Assembly (NCBI GenBank): GCA_030704615.1
Contig: CM060734.1
Coordinates: 7,690,001 to 7,750,000 of the forward strand
From: Takakia lepidozioides
Taxonomy: Eukaryota; Streptophyta; Takakiopsida; Takakiales; Takakiaceae
Length of the DNA stretch: 60,000 bases
Direction of reading: 5' to 3'
Under the pieces are notes generated by a model that saw only the letters and a list, made by a program, of their open reading frames with translations, was not told where the DNA came from and searched no databases. Made by a program: the position numbers and the translations under genes. This document shows, piece after piece, positions 24,227 through 35,522 of this stretch (position 1 is its first letter; the number at the start of each line of letters is the position of its first letter).

Positions 24227-25825
24227 TCATGTCATATACTCCATGACATCATGTGCAATTTGGTCCAAAAATGATACAAAACCCATGCCCGTCGCTAGCC
24301 CACTGCCATCCACATCCTGCTCTTCTATCAAGTAACGCTCGAAGGGCTCCGTGTTGTCATGGCCTCCCCTAATCATCAGCAACTTCGGAGTTATGTTTCT
24401 CTCCTGTTTCAACTTATTGATGACCCCGCGCAACAAACCTGTTCGCATGCACATGCAATCTCAGAAAACAAATTGTATATACATTACAATCATGCACTCC
24501 AACAAGGTGAAGCACATTCCAACTCATCTCCAAGACTGCTATATTACTTTCGGCGAGGACACTGCATTTCGAGGGAGGTTGTAGAGCTCCTAAGCCATCC
24601 ATTCCCTGGGGTCCCTCAACAGCCATGGCGCTGCTTATCTGGTGTTTCATAGGATGACAACACCAGATACACCGCTCTCAGCAGATATGATGGCTCCAAT
24701 GCACTGCATCCAATGCACAATTCGATGTTACCCTCCACGGCAGAATGTATGTTTTTATGTGCAGGTCTCCCACCTGACCATCATGTGGACACCCGCCAAT
24801 CATCCTAAGAACAAGAGGGTTCTATACCAGGTGTACCAAGCACAACGTAAAAAGTCAAGACCCTACATAAAGGAAGCCAACAAAGTAAAACGACAATATC
24901 TTTGAACTGTTTACCACTGTTTCTCTAACAAGGAACATCAGCATCTTTTTTGCACCTGAAAAGGCATTGAAGAAATATCCGGTAATCAGGATGCACGCCT
25001 TCCTCATGGCTGAGGAGAAGTGGGCTGTGAAGAAGAGCAAATACATGCCGAGGCAATGCCTGCAACTGAGGGCACTTCAAGAATGCCACATCCAGCCGAC
25101 CATTGGTGCCAGGCTGCTCAAACCGAGCAAGCTTGTAGTAGTCATTGTACTGAGCAGTAAGAATGACCAGCCAGTCATGCAACAGCGCCCGTGCCTCCTT
25201 TACCCCATTCTCCAATGATGCCCGGATTATCTGCTTCATCCAAAAATGTGATTTATTATTTCAGTACTATTTAGCACAACAAGTCAGAACAAGCTGTTCA
25301 CTGATCCAGCTCTGAGGCACTCTAGTTTGCAGCAAACCCGCCTCAGGTTGCCGAATGAAGCTGCAGTAACCTAGTCCACATGTAGCTCATAACATTCATT
25401 CGGTCCTGCTATTATTCATTATTAAAACACCTGCAGGTGAGCACCAAGCAACGAATTTGAGTATCTCTACCCTACCAAGGAGGCATGGGATCGAGGACTT
25501 TCTCGTCTTTGCAAGGGAACTTTTAATAACATATGAAACCCTCCTAGGAACGTAGAACTAAATTGATCCGAAGATACTGCGCTTCTTAGTCTCTGGGTAT
25601 GTGAATCCTCACCGTTTATCCTTTTAACCCCAAGACCCACAACCAAAACCGCCAATCCAAAACCCAGCACCAGTCATTAGGAGAAAAACAAGCATACAAG
25701 ATTACCTTGTGTGTGAGGAGGGTGAGGATGACCTCAGGATCTGCACTCTCGTACAATTCAGTGAAGTTGGAAGCTACTCCAATTGGAAGAGTTCGTATTC
25801 TCAGCCGCCTCTTCAGTGTGTACTG
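24227..25825 (-). CDS. SEC23/SEC24-like COPII family protein, C-terminal exons
   Basis: Minus-strand exons 25825-25706 (LKRRLRIRTLPIG...TLLTHK), 25230-24956 (IIRASLENGVKEARALLHDW, then FEQPG, CPQLQ, HEEGVHPDYRIFLQCLF), 24703 to about 24631 (ALEPSYLLRAVY...ETPDKQ) and 24438-24227 (INKLKQERNITPKL, LIEEQDVDGSG, ending EYMT and TGA). They match, in order, the helical and gelsolin-like C-terminal part of a plant SEC23/SEC24-type transport protein, which by family builds the COPII coat at ER exit sites. Splice phases agree (TTC AG | T GCA). About 45 residues expected between the last two exons, around RHSLSRAAL and the FLDAF motif, are not visible. The Sec23/24 trunk and zinc-finger exons were not found upstream to 28 kb. 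It is either a gene with long introns reaching further right, or a truncated remnant. Confidence 0.7.
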
Positions 25826-25997
25826 CTGCCTGAGGCACGATATCCAATTTCACTTTTAGACCTATTACAATTGCGAAAGAAGATGCAGTAAGGGACAGCC
25901 ACAAGACCACCCATCCCTACTCATGTCTTCTCTCCCACTGTCTGCTCCTCCCCTCAAATCCCGACCAAAAAAACAAAGCTAGCAAACTGCCTATCCA

Positions 25998-26800
25998 TCT
26001 TGTCCCCTCCCCCTCTCACCTCCCTGCAGCAGATATGGAGCTCAAGTTTCATGATGCCCGCAGTATTATCGACCCCCCTGCACCGAGCCTTCCCAATTCG
26101 CTGGTGCCCTCAACGAGCGTGCTCCCCGGCCCCCGATCACGACCAGAAGATGATGGACCACGATGTCACGACACCCCCGCCCCACAGTCAAGACCAGTTC
26201 AGTAATGGCCCGGGCTCCTCCAACCACAGGGCCAAAAGGGCCTCCAGTGAGGCTAACAGTACCGATGACCCGGCTCCATCCGAATCTAAGAAGTTGCGCA
26301 ATCACCTGCAAGACACCCAAGAGCTACTGAACCAAGAAATCAGCAGCAAAAAGAAAGCCCTCCACCTTTGGTACGGCTTCCAGAATATGGAGATCTACAC
26401 TTATGAAAACAACAGGCCTATTATTACTGAGCACCAAACTATGGAGGAGTTCCTGCTACTGGGCATCCCTCCCAAAGAATGTGACGAATTGTTACACTGC
26501 AAGAAATCCTTCCCACGGGTGCCGCAGAGGCTCTATCCTGCCACCCGCCCCGATGGCCAAAGTGGTCAGTTTCTGCATCTCACGCAACTGCCAAGCGGCA
26601 CCACGGTCGATCCTACCGCTACAAGCCCACCCCTATCACGTGATGATAAGATTTGACACCGAGGCTGAGCTCCCACGATCGCTCGTTCTCACCCGGGCAA
26701 CTCAACGTTTCTCTGACATGGATATACAAGTCTCCACTCGTCATCCGGTGGACCAGCTCCACGCCGCAGCCAGGGCCACACGTGGATATTTTGAAGATGT
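25998..26800 (+). CDS. Unrecognised ORF region, frameshifted
   Basis: A frame open from about 26000 to 26656 encodes a Ser/Pro-rich start, a helical stretch (LRNHLQDTQELLNQEISSKK) and YGFQNMEIYTYENNRP. A second frame takes over near 26620 and continues with PYHVMIRFDTEAELPRSL, then DIQVSTRHPVDQL and TRGYFEDV. The texture is that of a real protein broken by one frameshift. I do not recognise the family. It lies back to back with another degenerate gene on the minus strand, which suggests a mobile element. Confidence 0.3.
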
Positions 26801-26840
26801 AACAACGATATGTCTCACTCCCTTGTCCTGGAAAACGACT

Positions 26841-27903
26841 TCAATGAATGTAGTCATATCTACATCGTCGCTTCACCTCCAGAATGGACTGCATATCCAA
26901 TCCTCGCCCAATTTTCTGCTTGCAGGACACAATGTGGTTGCGAACATTGGGGGAGCAGACGTGGGACACCGACTTCAGCAATGCCTCCATTTCCTTCTCA
27001 TCCAAAGGAAGTCTATCGGAACCATCTTCCGACATTATTCTGCTCAATGCCATCTTGTGGGCGGCCTGCAGCTGTATCTGTTTGGGTTTGGCACCAGGTC
27101 TCAACTTGACCTCCTCCTGAATGAGCGGCTCTGCCTCCTAGGCAGCCTCCCGCTAGTTTCCCCTCGCCAATTTGTGACAGTGCACACCAATGTGTATGCA
27201 AGCTCGTGTGAGGACTGGCAAAAGGTGGCACACATAGTACTGCTTGGCATTACAAACAGACATACAAACCGGTGGTTGTTTGCAATGCGCGCACTTAAAT
27301 GTGGAGTTTGGAACCTTTTCTTGAGCTCGGAAGGGTTGAGGAGCTGTGCCTGTCCAATCCGTCTCGTTCCTGTGACCTTTGGATTTATAGTGGAAGCAAG
27401 AAACACCGCAGCGCGCCCACACACAGAACGTACCGCACCCGCATCCGCACACCATCGATCATCTTCATGCTAGTGGTTCTGGTCACGCACCAAGGGTGCC
27501 CGTCATGTTTCCTATCCATTTCGGACGCTCTGTTATTGTCCGGGCAAGGAGGGAACCCAAAAATGAGATTGTCGTCGACGTCTGGGGGAAGATATGTTAC
27601 TGATTTGATTGTGAACTTGCTGTAGTCCAGCGCAGCCAGCTCAGAGCGGTGTCCATCCATGTGCAGCCCTCGTAGAATATCAAGAATGGATCGAGTTGCT
27701 GAGGTCGTAGAGGGAATATGACTTCCTCCTCTGCTAATGTCCATTGACGACTTGCCTGATCTCCAGGATGAGCTTGGAACTTCCATGACCTCGTCTGAGT
27801 CGGAGAGGTTGTGAACAACCGCGTTCTCGCTCACCTTCAGTGATGGCGTCGCCTTTGGATTATCTTCGTTGCGGAATTTTGTCTTCGAGGTTCCAACTCT
27901 CAT
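26841..27903 (-). pseudogene. Degenerate transposon-like gene with Cys-rich finger
   Basis: A minus-strand ORF from 27903 (172 codons, with LAALDYSKFTIKSVTYLPPD) loses frame near 27400. The sequence carries on in other frames with a CAHCKQ...C-type cysteine cluster and TRACIHIGVH (27.2-27.4 kb), then RPGAKPKQIQLQAAHKMAL, and ends with VKRRCRYDYIH (26.84-27.12 kb). The order CxxC finger, TR.CIHIG.H, KPGAKP and YDYI resembles large transposon-encoded proteins I have seen in algae and mosses, but I cannot name the superfamily. At least two frameshifts make it a pseudogene. Confidence 0.35.
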
Positions 27904-28002
27904 ATTCGCGGATTCTTTCGTGGAAGGCGGGCGACAATGTCGTGCGCATACATATCGCTACACAACTACATCGCTGTCCAAAACCACACAACACATGTGC
28001 AC

Positions 28003-28112
28003 ACCACACACTAGTATACCACTAGTCTACCACTAGTCCAGCCACTAGTCCAACCACTAGGCTACAACTAGTCAGTCACTAGGCTGCCACTATGGCAGTC
28101 ACTAGTCCACAC
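28003..28112. repeat. CCACTAGTC minisatellite, ~11-12 bp unit
   Basis: About nine imperfect copies of CCACTAGTC plus 2-3 variable bases. The array lies between the pseudogene on its left and the 3' end of the gypsy fragment on its right, possibly inside that element's untranslated 3' region or LTR. Confidence 0.7.
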
Positions 28113-28373
28113 AATCGCCCCCCTAGCTGGTGCTTAGGTCCCTCTAAGTCCAGGTAGCCACAAGATGTGATAGTGACCATAGCCTCACTAAGTCCTCCAC
28201 CACTATCCCTACTACACTCAAACTCGATAGATCAAGAGGCCGGGTGCAAGAGTTGCCCCATCGTTAGTCGCCGTCTTGCAACCTGTGAACTTGAGCTTGG
28301 GATCTCATGTATTGACTCCTATGAGCTTGGCCTCCCATGTCTTGTTAGCTGCCTCCAGTCATGTCCACTGCCA

Positions 28374-30458
28374 CTATCCCAAGCAGTGTGGACACAACCA
28401 ATCTCCGTCAGGAACCTTCTCAAGGGGTGGTGTCAAGCATCCCATATGCCAACCCCTTGAGCACCGATCACACACCAGCATGGTGGCTGCCCCTTTGGCA
28501 GACCCACAGAGCATGCACCTCAAACCTGCAGGTACCACTGCCAAGTTTGGGTCAACTCTACCATCGACATTGGGAAGGTGACATGGCGCACAATTACGCA
28601 CATGGTCTTTCCAAGTCATGCCATCCCGACCCTCTAAGATCAGGACCCCTGAGGGCAACACCTCTCGAACCCTCAGAATAACACGTCCTGCAGTAACATC
28701 CAGAGTCGTAGGAGCAGTCTGCTGCAAATAAACATAGTCACTAGGGCTAAACCTCCGAACCCCAGGACGATATCCTCCACCACGTATAGTGGCATATCTC
28801 AACGTATCACGGTGCTGTGCAATGGCAAGGTTCTCAAAAGCCATGGGCATGACTTTCTTGAACAACCCTGCACGCTGATCACATGCACGTACCCACATGT
28901 CCGGATCGTCAAGGTTAAGGACTTGAGCAGTGTCCCTACGAATGGCTGCAGGCAAATCCGGCTCTCGGCCAAAGAGAAGGAAATATGGTGAGAAGGAGGC
29001 AAGTGATGCTTGTTTGCTGAACCTGTAGCCCATGGCTAACCAAGGAACCTGAAGATCCCAATCTCCTAGGTGTCCCTTCTGCAAGCCATACTTGCGCAAA
29101 CCCCTCTTCACCGTCTGAACAACTCTCTCTGCTAAGCCATCGGCCTCAGGATGATCCCGAGAAGTGGTGCGGTGGTCTATCAAGGCTTTATCACACAAAG
29201 CCTGAAACTCCCCCAAGAACTCTCTCCCTTGGTCCGTGAGTACCTCAGTTGCAGCACCAAATCGGCTAAGCACACGATCCAAGAATGCATACGCAGCCCC
29301 CTCACTAGCCTTGTCAGGCAATGGAACCAACTCAATCCACTTGGAGAAGTGCTCCACCATCACCAACACATATCTATGGTGGCGCATAGTCAGTGGCAAC
29401 GGTCCTGCGAAGTCAAGACTCCACCTGTAGCCCAATCCCATGATAGGTAAAGGATGCAACTGTGGTGTAGGGGCGTTGAATGAAGCACGCACCCTGTCAC
29501 ACACCATGCACCTAGCCACAAACTGTTGCACCTCTGTATGCATACCACGCCACCAATACTGCCCCTGCAGTAAACTGTGAGTGCGTCGCACTCCAAAATG
29601 CCCCAACTCCTCATGGGCATGCCGCACTAACCGTGCACGCTGTGTGGGGTGAGGCACAATCCTCACCCGACCATCCTCCCACACTCGAAGTAGGTGTATC
29701 CCCTCCCACCTGAACCTCTTGGCTCGTTGCAGGATCCGATCCCTCTCCCTGGCAGTCACAATGGCTGCCGTGTCTCCCGTGCGGAGGTAGTCCAACACAG
29801 TCGAATCCTCATGTATATCTCTGGCACCACCTAGCTCATCACTAGCCTCAGGGTCCTCAGACACTCCGTCTACAGTCATCCCTGTTGTAGGTCCAATCTG
29901 ACCTCCCGATGCCAAGATACACAAAAATGCAGATGCGTGCCATCCCGGCACCATCTCCTCGTCCGTCTCACCATGCCACCGAGCTCCAGTGTCATCCTGC
30001 TGGCTCATGCATGGATTGCGACTCAATCCATCCGCATCCCGATTGACCAAACCCGGTCGATGCACAACCTAAAAGTCATACTCCTGGAGTATAAGTGCCC
30101 ACCGTGCAAGCTTCCCCGTAAGCTTGTCTGACTCCATCAACCACTTGAGTGGCTGGTGATCCGTGACAAGGGTGAAAAGATTGCCGTATAGATAGCACCT
30201 GAAGTGTGCCACGGCCCACACTGCAGCTAAGCACTCTCCCTCATATGAGCTGTACTTAGCCTCTGCAGCGTTGTTCGAGCGGCTAGCGTAAGCCACTACG
30301 AACTCTCTTCCCTCATCATCCACCTGTGTGAGCACCGCTCCAAGCCCCAGCATGCTCCAATCCGTATGCAGCTGAAAGGGACGCCCCCTGATAGGTCGTC
30401 TCACGATAGGCGCTGAGGTCAACCTCGCCTTGAGCTCTTGAAAAGCTCGTTCTTGCGA
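28374..30458 (-). mobile_element. Ty3/gypsy pol fragment: RNase H, integrase and C-terminal PHD finger
   Basis: Reading leftward, 30458-30069 encodes RNase H (FQLHTDWSMLGLGAVL, YEGECLAAVWAV, LVTDHQPLKWL). Across one stop, 30065-28374 (563 codons) encodes the integrase: an HHCC finger (HEELGHFG...CMVCDR), the catalytic core with Asp in WSLDFAG, Asp in LTDQGREF and Glu in DGLAERV, and a C-terminal domain (FSPSDYVYLQQ). In place of a chromodomain the protein ends in a PHD finger. Reverse transcriptase, protease, gag and LTRs are absent. The right end is cut off by the PPR satellite at 30459. The integrase frame is unusually intact for this window. Confidence 0.85.
28377..28526 (-). other. PHD finger at integrase C-terminus
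   Basis: The last 50 or so residues have the Cys4-His-Cys3 order CxxC, CDRC, H, C, CPHC. They include RCMLCGSAKG, the VCDRCSRGWHMGC block, the PPLEKVPDGDW bridge and the Trp before the last Cys pair, all typical of PHD zinc fingers that read histone H3 tails. By analogy with chromodomain integrases, it may steer integration to marked chromatin (inference). Confidence 0.85.
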
Positions 30459-31616
30459 CACATTTGGCATACATGTCCACGAGGTCATTGTCCAGAATCA
30501 CATCAGGTATAATTCCAGCTTTGACAATGAAACCATGGACCTCTTTCTTTTTCCAGAGCTGGCAGGCTTGCCCTTGATGCTCCCACATTTGGCATACATG
30601 TCCACAAGGGCATTGTCCAGAATCACAATCAGGTACAATTCCAGCTTTGACAATGAAACCATGGACCTGATCAGAACCTTTTCCAGAGCTGGCAGGCTTG
30701 CCATTGATGCTCCCACGTTTGGCATACATGTCCACGAGGGCATTGTCCAGAATCACAATCACGTACAATGCAAGCTTTGACAATGAAACCATAGACCTGA
30801 TCTTCCCTTTCCCAGAGCTGGCAGGCTTGCCCTTCATGCTCCCACATTTGGCATACATGTCCACGAGGGCATTGTCCAGAATCACAATCACCTACAATGC
30901 AAGCTTTGACAATGAAACCATAGACCTGATCTTCCCTTTCCCAGAGCTGGCAGGCTTGCCCTTCATGCTCCCACATTTGGCATACATGTCCACAAGGGCA
31001 TTGTCCAGAATCACAATCAGGTACAATTCCAGCTTAGACAATGAAACCACGGACTTGATCTTCCCTTTTCCAGAGCTGGCAGGCTTGCCCTTGATGCTCC
31101 CACATTTGGTATCCCTAAAGCATGGACCTAATCTTCCCTTTTCCAGAGCTGCCAGGCTTGCCCTTCATGCTAACACATTTGGCATACATGTCCACGAGGG
31201 CATTGTCCAGAATCACATCAGGTACAATTCCAGCTTTGACAATGAAACCATGGACCCGATCTTCCCTTTTCCAGAGCTCCCAGGCTTGCCCTTCATGCTG
31301 AAACATTTGGCATACATGTCCACGAGGGCATTGTCTCGAATCACATCAGGTATAATTCCAGCTTTGACAATGAAACCATGGACCTCTTCCCTTTTCCAGA
31401 GCTGCCAAGCTTGCCCTTGATGCTCGCACATTTGGCATACTTGTCCACGAGGGCATTGTCCACAATCACAATCAGGTACAATTCCAGCTTTGACAATGAA
31501 ACCATGGACCTGATCAGAACCTTTTCCAGAGCTGGCAGGCTTGCCCTTGATGCTCCCACATTTGGCATACATATCCACGAGGGCATTGTTCAAAATCACA
31601 TCAGGTACAATTCCAA
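30459..31616. repeat. PPR-derived satellite, ~10 copies of ~128 bp
   Basis: The landmark ACATTTGGCATACATGTCC recurs near 30459, 30585, 30715, 30844, 30973, 31102 (short copy), 31175, 31303, 31430 and 31559. On the minus strand each unit reads as a PLS-type pentatricopeptide motif, VHGFIVKAGIVPD followed by ILDNALVDMYAKCGSMK, plus a linker KGKPASSGKGKIRS. In copies with AATCACATCAGG the motif is in one frame. In copies with AATCACAATCAGG an extra base breaks it. It is therefore a satellite grown from one PPR repeat, not a PPR gene. Confidence 0.9.
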
Positions 31617-32095
31617 AAATGTGGCCCTCTTGGATGAATCTGGGCCCACACTCTATCCCTGCTCCTTCAGCTATCCATGCCTCTCACAAATCATGCATAC
31701 ATCTTTGCCTTGCTGGTAGCAACTGACAATAACAGCCTACATTTGTTCTAGGAAACACCCAACTCAACTTCTCACACTAGTTCCTATGCTCAATTGCATC
31801 TGCTACTCTCTATAATCCAACATGCATTCACCTTTTTGCCACAATTGGCCCACCATTGACTAGGGTCAGAAAAGTATGTAGGCCACAACTCCATGACTGT
31901 TTAGGGTTCACTGTCACAAATGAAGTGTGTTTGTCAGAATTTTGCCCACCCCAACAGCTCAATCACTCCCACCCATGCAAGGTACCATGCTGTATCAAGT
32001 CTAAACCCTGGAAAAATACATGCAATAGCAGAAACCAACTCTAGACCATAGCACAACTGGCCTGGTACCTCCCATGTGGAGCTTGCCTCCGCCTT
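31617..32095. other. No gene recognised; expected CACTA left end not found
   Basis: Unique-looking sequence between the PPR satellite and the TNP2 remnant. I looked for a copy of the CACTAATACAGAAA terminus found at 40886 and saw none. Confidence 0.4.
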
Positions 32096-35029
32096 CTACC
32101 ATTTTGCCTCTGTCAAGTTGGCAATGGCCAATTCATCTGCCTCACTCAAAGGAACACAAACAGCAAGCTCAGTCATGATGTTATAAGGAATTTCAGGAGG
32201 CACCATGCCTACATAAGTGTCTCCCTCACCCAGTGCCACTTCTGTAATATCGTGAACCACTCGTCGGGATCGAGGGTCCTTGTGAAGGACCACCTTCCAG
32301 TTCCCTTGTGAACTTTTTTCATCCGAGAAAAAAACTTGCTCCACCTGACTAGGGAATGTCCAGGGCTGCTCCATCCGAGGTAACATGTGACTGAAGTCAA
32401 CCAAGAGAAAGCCATAATCATCTTGTTTCATGGTGGCATTCCGGCCCACCATGTGTGACCTCATCCATCTACACAAGAACAGAATTGGGTGAAGAATTCC
32501 GTAATCCAGTTGAATTATTTCTGTTACAACACCCACATATTCCAATTGGGATAACACTCGTTTGGACATACCTGCTCTATTTTCGCTTTCCTGATGGAAT
32601 ACTTGAGCAACTCCAGAATCAAATGTCACCCTGTCTGTGGCGCCAGTCCCATCACGTATTGCTCGAAAGTGATTGCCGTAAGCATACATGGACTTGAAGC
32701 CCAAGGACTGTACTGCTGGTGTACACTTCCCAATCCTTGAACCACCTCCCCACTAACTGAGTCTTCTTCATTGGAGTCCCACACCCTTCGGCTTGTAGCA
32801 TGAAATTCAGCCATATACTCAGTTAGAAACCCTAGGGCCTCATCCAAAGCATACCCTTCCGCCATGCTCCCTTCAGGTCGGCTCATATTCCTTACATAGC
32901 CTTTTAATGTCTTCATATACCGTTCCATAGGATATATCCAACGGCTAGACACGGGACCACACACCTCCAATTCGTCCACAAGGTGTACAAGCAAGTGAGT
33001 CATGATATCAAAAAATGACGGAGGGAATTCTTTCTCTAGCAGACACATAGTGATTGCAACATCTTCTTTTAAGGCCGGTAGCTCAGTTGGATTAATGATC
33101 TTTGCACACACTTTTCGGAAGACTCGAGAAAGCCTCATAATTGCCATCCGTGGACCCTTTCCAATACCCCTCGAATGCAAAGAGGTAAAATCTGCTGCAT
33201 CATTACATGGTAGTCATGGGTTTTCATTGTAGACAGTTTATTGTCAGCCACATGTTTCTGGAATGTGGCAGCATAACCTGTGGGGGCCTTTACTGCAGCC
33301 AATGTTTCCAAAAACAACACCTTCTCATCTTCAGTAAGAACATATGGGGCCAAAGGCTTCACCAACTTGTTCGGGTGAGAGGGATGGGGTCTCAACCACA
33401 AGTGTTCACAAATGACATTGAGTTCCATATCCTTCCTAGATGTGGCTGTGTCCTTCTCCCCAAGAATGGTTCTCAGCACATTCTCACACAAATTTTTTTC
33501 ACAATGCATCACATCCAGTGTGTATCGGATGAGTAAGTCTTTCCAGTATGGCAATTGGTTCAAAACAGTGACCCGTTTCATGCCATGTTCCTTTGAAGGG
33601 TCCTGTTTTCCCCCCTCAGCCCCTCCCATTGCGAGATACAACTCTCTCGTTTTAGCCCGGTCAAATTGCTCACTTGCAGTGACCACCATAGGAGCTGCTC
33701 TATGTTCCACATGTCCATTAAAGTGGGACGAGTTATTCCTATAGGGATGAACAACAGGCAAGTATCTCCTATGACCAAGATACAGAACTTTTTTGCATGC
33801 CTTCGAGTACCTGGAATCAACATTAGGGCCGCAAGCTGGGCAAGCCTTGTATCCCCCGTGTGCGCATCCTGCTAGCAACCCATAAGCTGGAAAGTCGTGG
33901 ATTGACCACATCAAGATGGCCCTCATGCGAAATGACTGTTGCCCCACTAGGCTACTTCCATCCAATGCCTCCACACCAACTTCCCACAACAATTTTAGCT
34001 CATCCACAAGGGGCTGCAGATAAACATCTGCATTGTCATTTCCCACAGATTGTGGTCCAGGAATCAATAAAGCCAACATCGTGAAAAATGGCTTAGTACA
34101 CAGCCAGGGTGGAAGATTATAGTTTACCAACATGACAGGCCAAGTTGACCATTTGTTTGATTTATCACTGTAAGGATTGACACCATCCCATGCAAGACCC
34201 AATCGCAGATTTATGGGGTCCGCTGCAAACTCAGGCCATTTTTGGTCAATGTGGGCCCAAGCCTTGCTGTCTGCTGGGTGCCTAACCAAGCCATCCAGAC
34301 TTCGATTCTTAAAGTGCCATGACATTAACTCTGAGATGGATTTGGCTTTATACATTCGAAGCAGCCTTGGAATGATAGGGAAATGTCGAAGGACCTTACG
34401 AGGTACTGGTGTCTTCGTACCCACCACATAACGACGTGCCTGACATTTTGGACAAACCTCCAAATTCTGAAGCTCCCTTCTGAACAACACACAGCCTTTC
34501 GGACATGCATGTATACGCTCGTAATGAAGCCCAAGTTCCATTATGAGTTGTTTTGCCTCATAGTGGGACTTTGGCAAGCAATTGTCTGCTGGCAACAGTT
34601 GTCTTCCTAACAATGTAAGGAGTTCATCGACAAAGGTGTTTGACACACCATGGTTTGACAAGCATTTAACAGCAGTAAGGTAGCAGACAATCGAGAGGAA
34701 GAACTCCCTACATATAAAGCCCTGGATGCCTCGTGCTCAAAACGTAAGGCACTCGCTGCACCACGATCACCATCGCTCTTCAGTCCACAATCAGTCTGCT
34801 CTGGCACTCCATCTGTGTCCCATTGGCCCTGTGTTCCATCTCCCGGTTCCTCATGTGCATCACCAGTTTGCACCCCATTATCTATAGTTGCGAATGTCTC
34901 CCGGAGCATTCTAAGCATGTCAAGATTACGATCCAAGGTATCAGGACCACCTGCAGGGCTGGTTTCCGTTCTAAACCCCTCATGTTCGTCTCCAGAGTTT
35001 TCCTGCTTAGTACATATCAGACGCCACAT
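32096..35029 (-). pseudogene. CACTA TNP2-type transposase, frameshifted
   Basis: Reading leftward: an N-terminal acidic part (35029-34710); the transposase body at 34661-33172 with the KSHYEAKQLIMELGLHYE and IHACPKGCVLF segments, CPKC, LMWSIHDFPAYGLLAGC and the YTLDVMHCEKNLCENVL end (Transposase_21); then a DUF4218 region (33170-32720) with FPPSFFDIMTHLLVHLVDE and RWIYPMERYMKTLKGYV; then DUF4216 (32704-32096) with EYVGVVTEIIQLDY and QVEQVFF. Three frame changes are needed, near 34705, 33172 (a G run) and 32715. It is therefore no longer translatable as one protein, although each domain is well preserved. TNP2 is the catalytic transposase of CACTA elements (family knowledge). Confidence 0.85.
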
Positions 35030-35522
35030 GTCAATCCACTATAAGATGGGGAGTTTTCTCATTTGCAATAGTGGATGTGGAACGTGCCATTTGTACAGGC
35101 ACGTGGCAATAGGTAAACGGACATGTACAATACTCTACACCTTACAACAATACCGCTACCAGGAATTTGAACCGTTTCTTATAATTTCAAAGTATGCATC
35201 TGCAAAGGGAAGAGAATCCAGAGATATGCACCGGGAGTTCTCGTAAGTTAGGATCCGGAGCCCTGCTTTCATCCAAACCCTCATGGAGACGTGCTCGGAT
35301 GTCCAAGGGCGGATTCTGGACCTCAGTTCAAAAGCAGATGACGCTTAGCCCGGCCAATGGTTTGCCAGTTCCCACCATGACAGGCATTGCATGGCCATAG
35401 AATTTTCCGAAGACCCAGTCTTCTTGCTCGCGCTTCCTCTAGTTTCCACAATCTGTCATCGTCATGTTCTGCTTGTGTCCGCCTTTGCAATCGATGGGCA
35501 GTAGGAGGGATCATCTTGGCGA
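35030..35522. other. Divergent spacer between TNP2 and TNP1-type genes
   Basis: About 490 bp with no supported ORF between the 5' ends of two head-to-head genes. It presumably holds both promoters. I saw no clear TATA box. Confidence 0.35.

Noticed and set aside
28374-28681. Plus-strand ORFs over the integrase region
   Set aside because: They are antisense shadows. The minus frame contains the full RNase H, integrase and PHD motifs.
30698-31420. 240-codon plus-strand ORF over the PPR satellite
   Set aside because: It is a periodic artefact of the satellite. The biological motif (PPR) reads on the minus strand.
31776-31790. CACTAG motif as the CACTA left end
   Set aside because: It matches only the first five bases. 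The inner terminal sequence ATACAGAAACC and the subterminal hairpin are absent.
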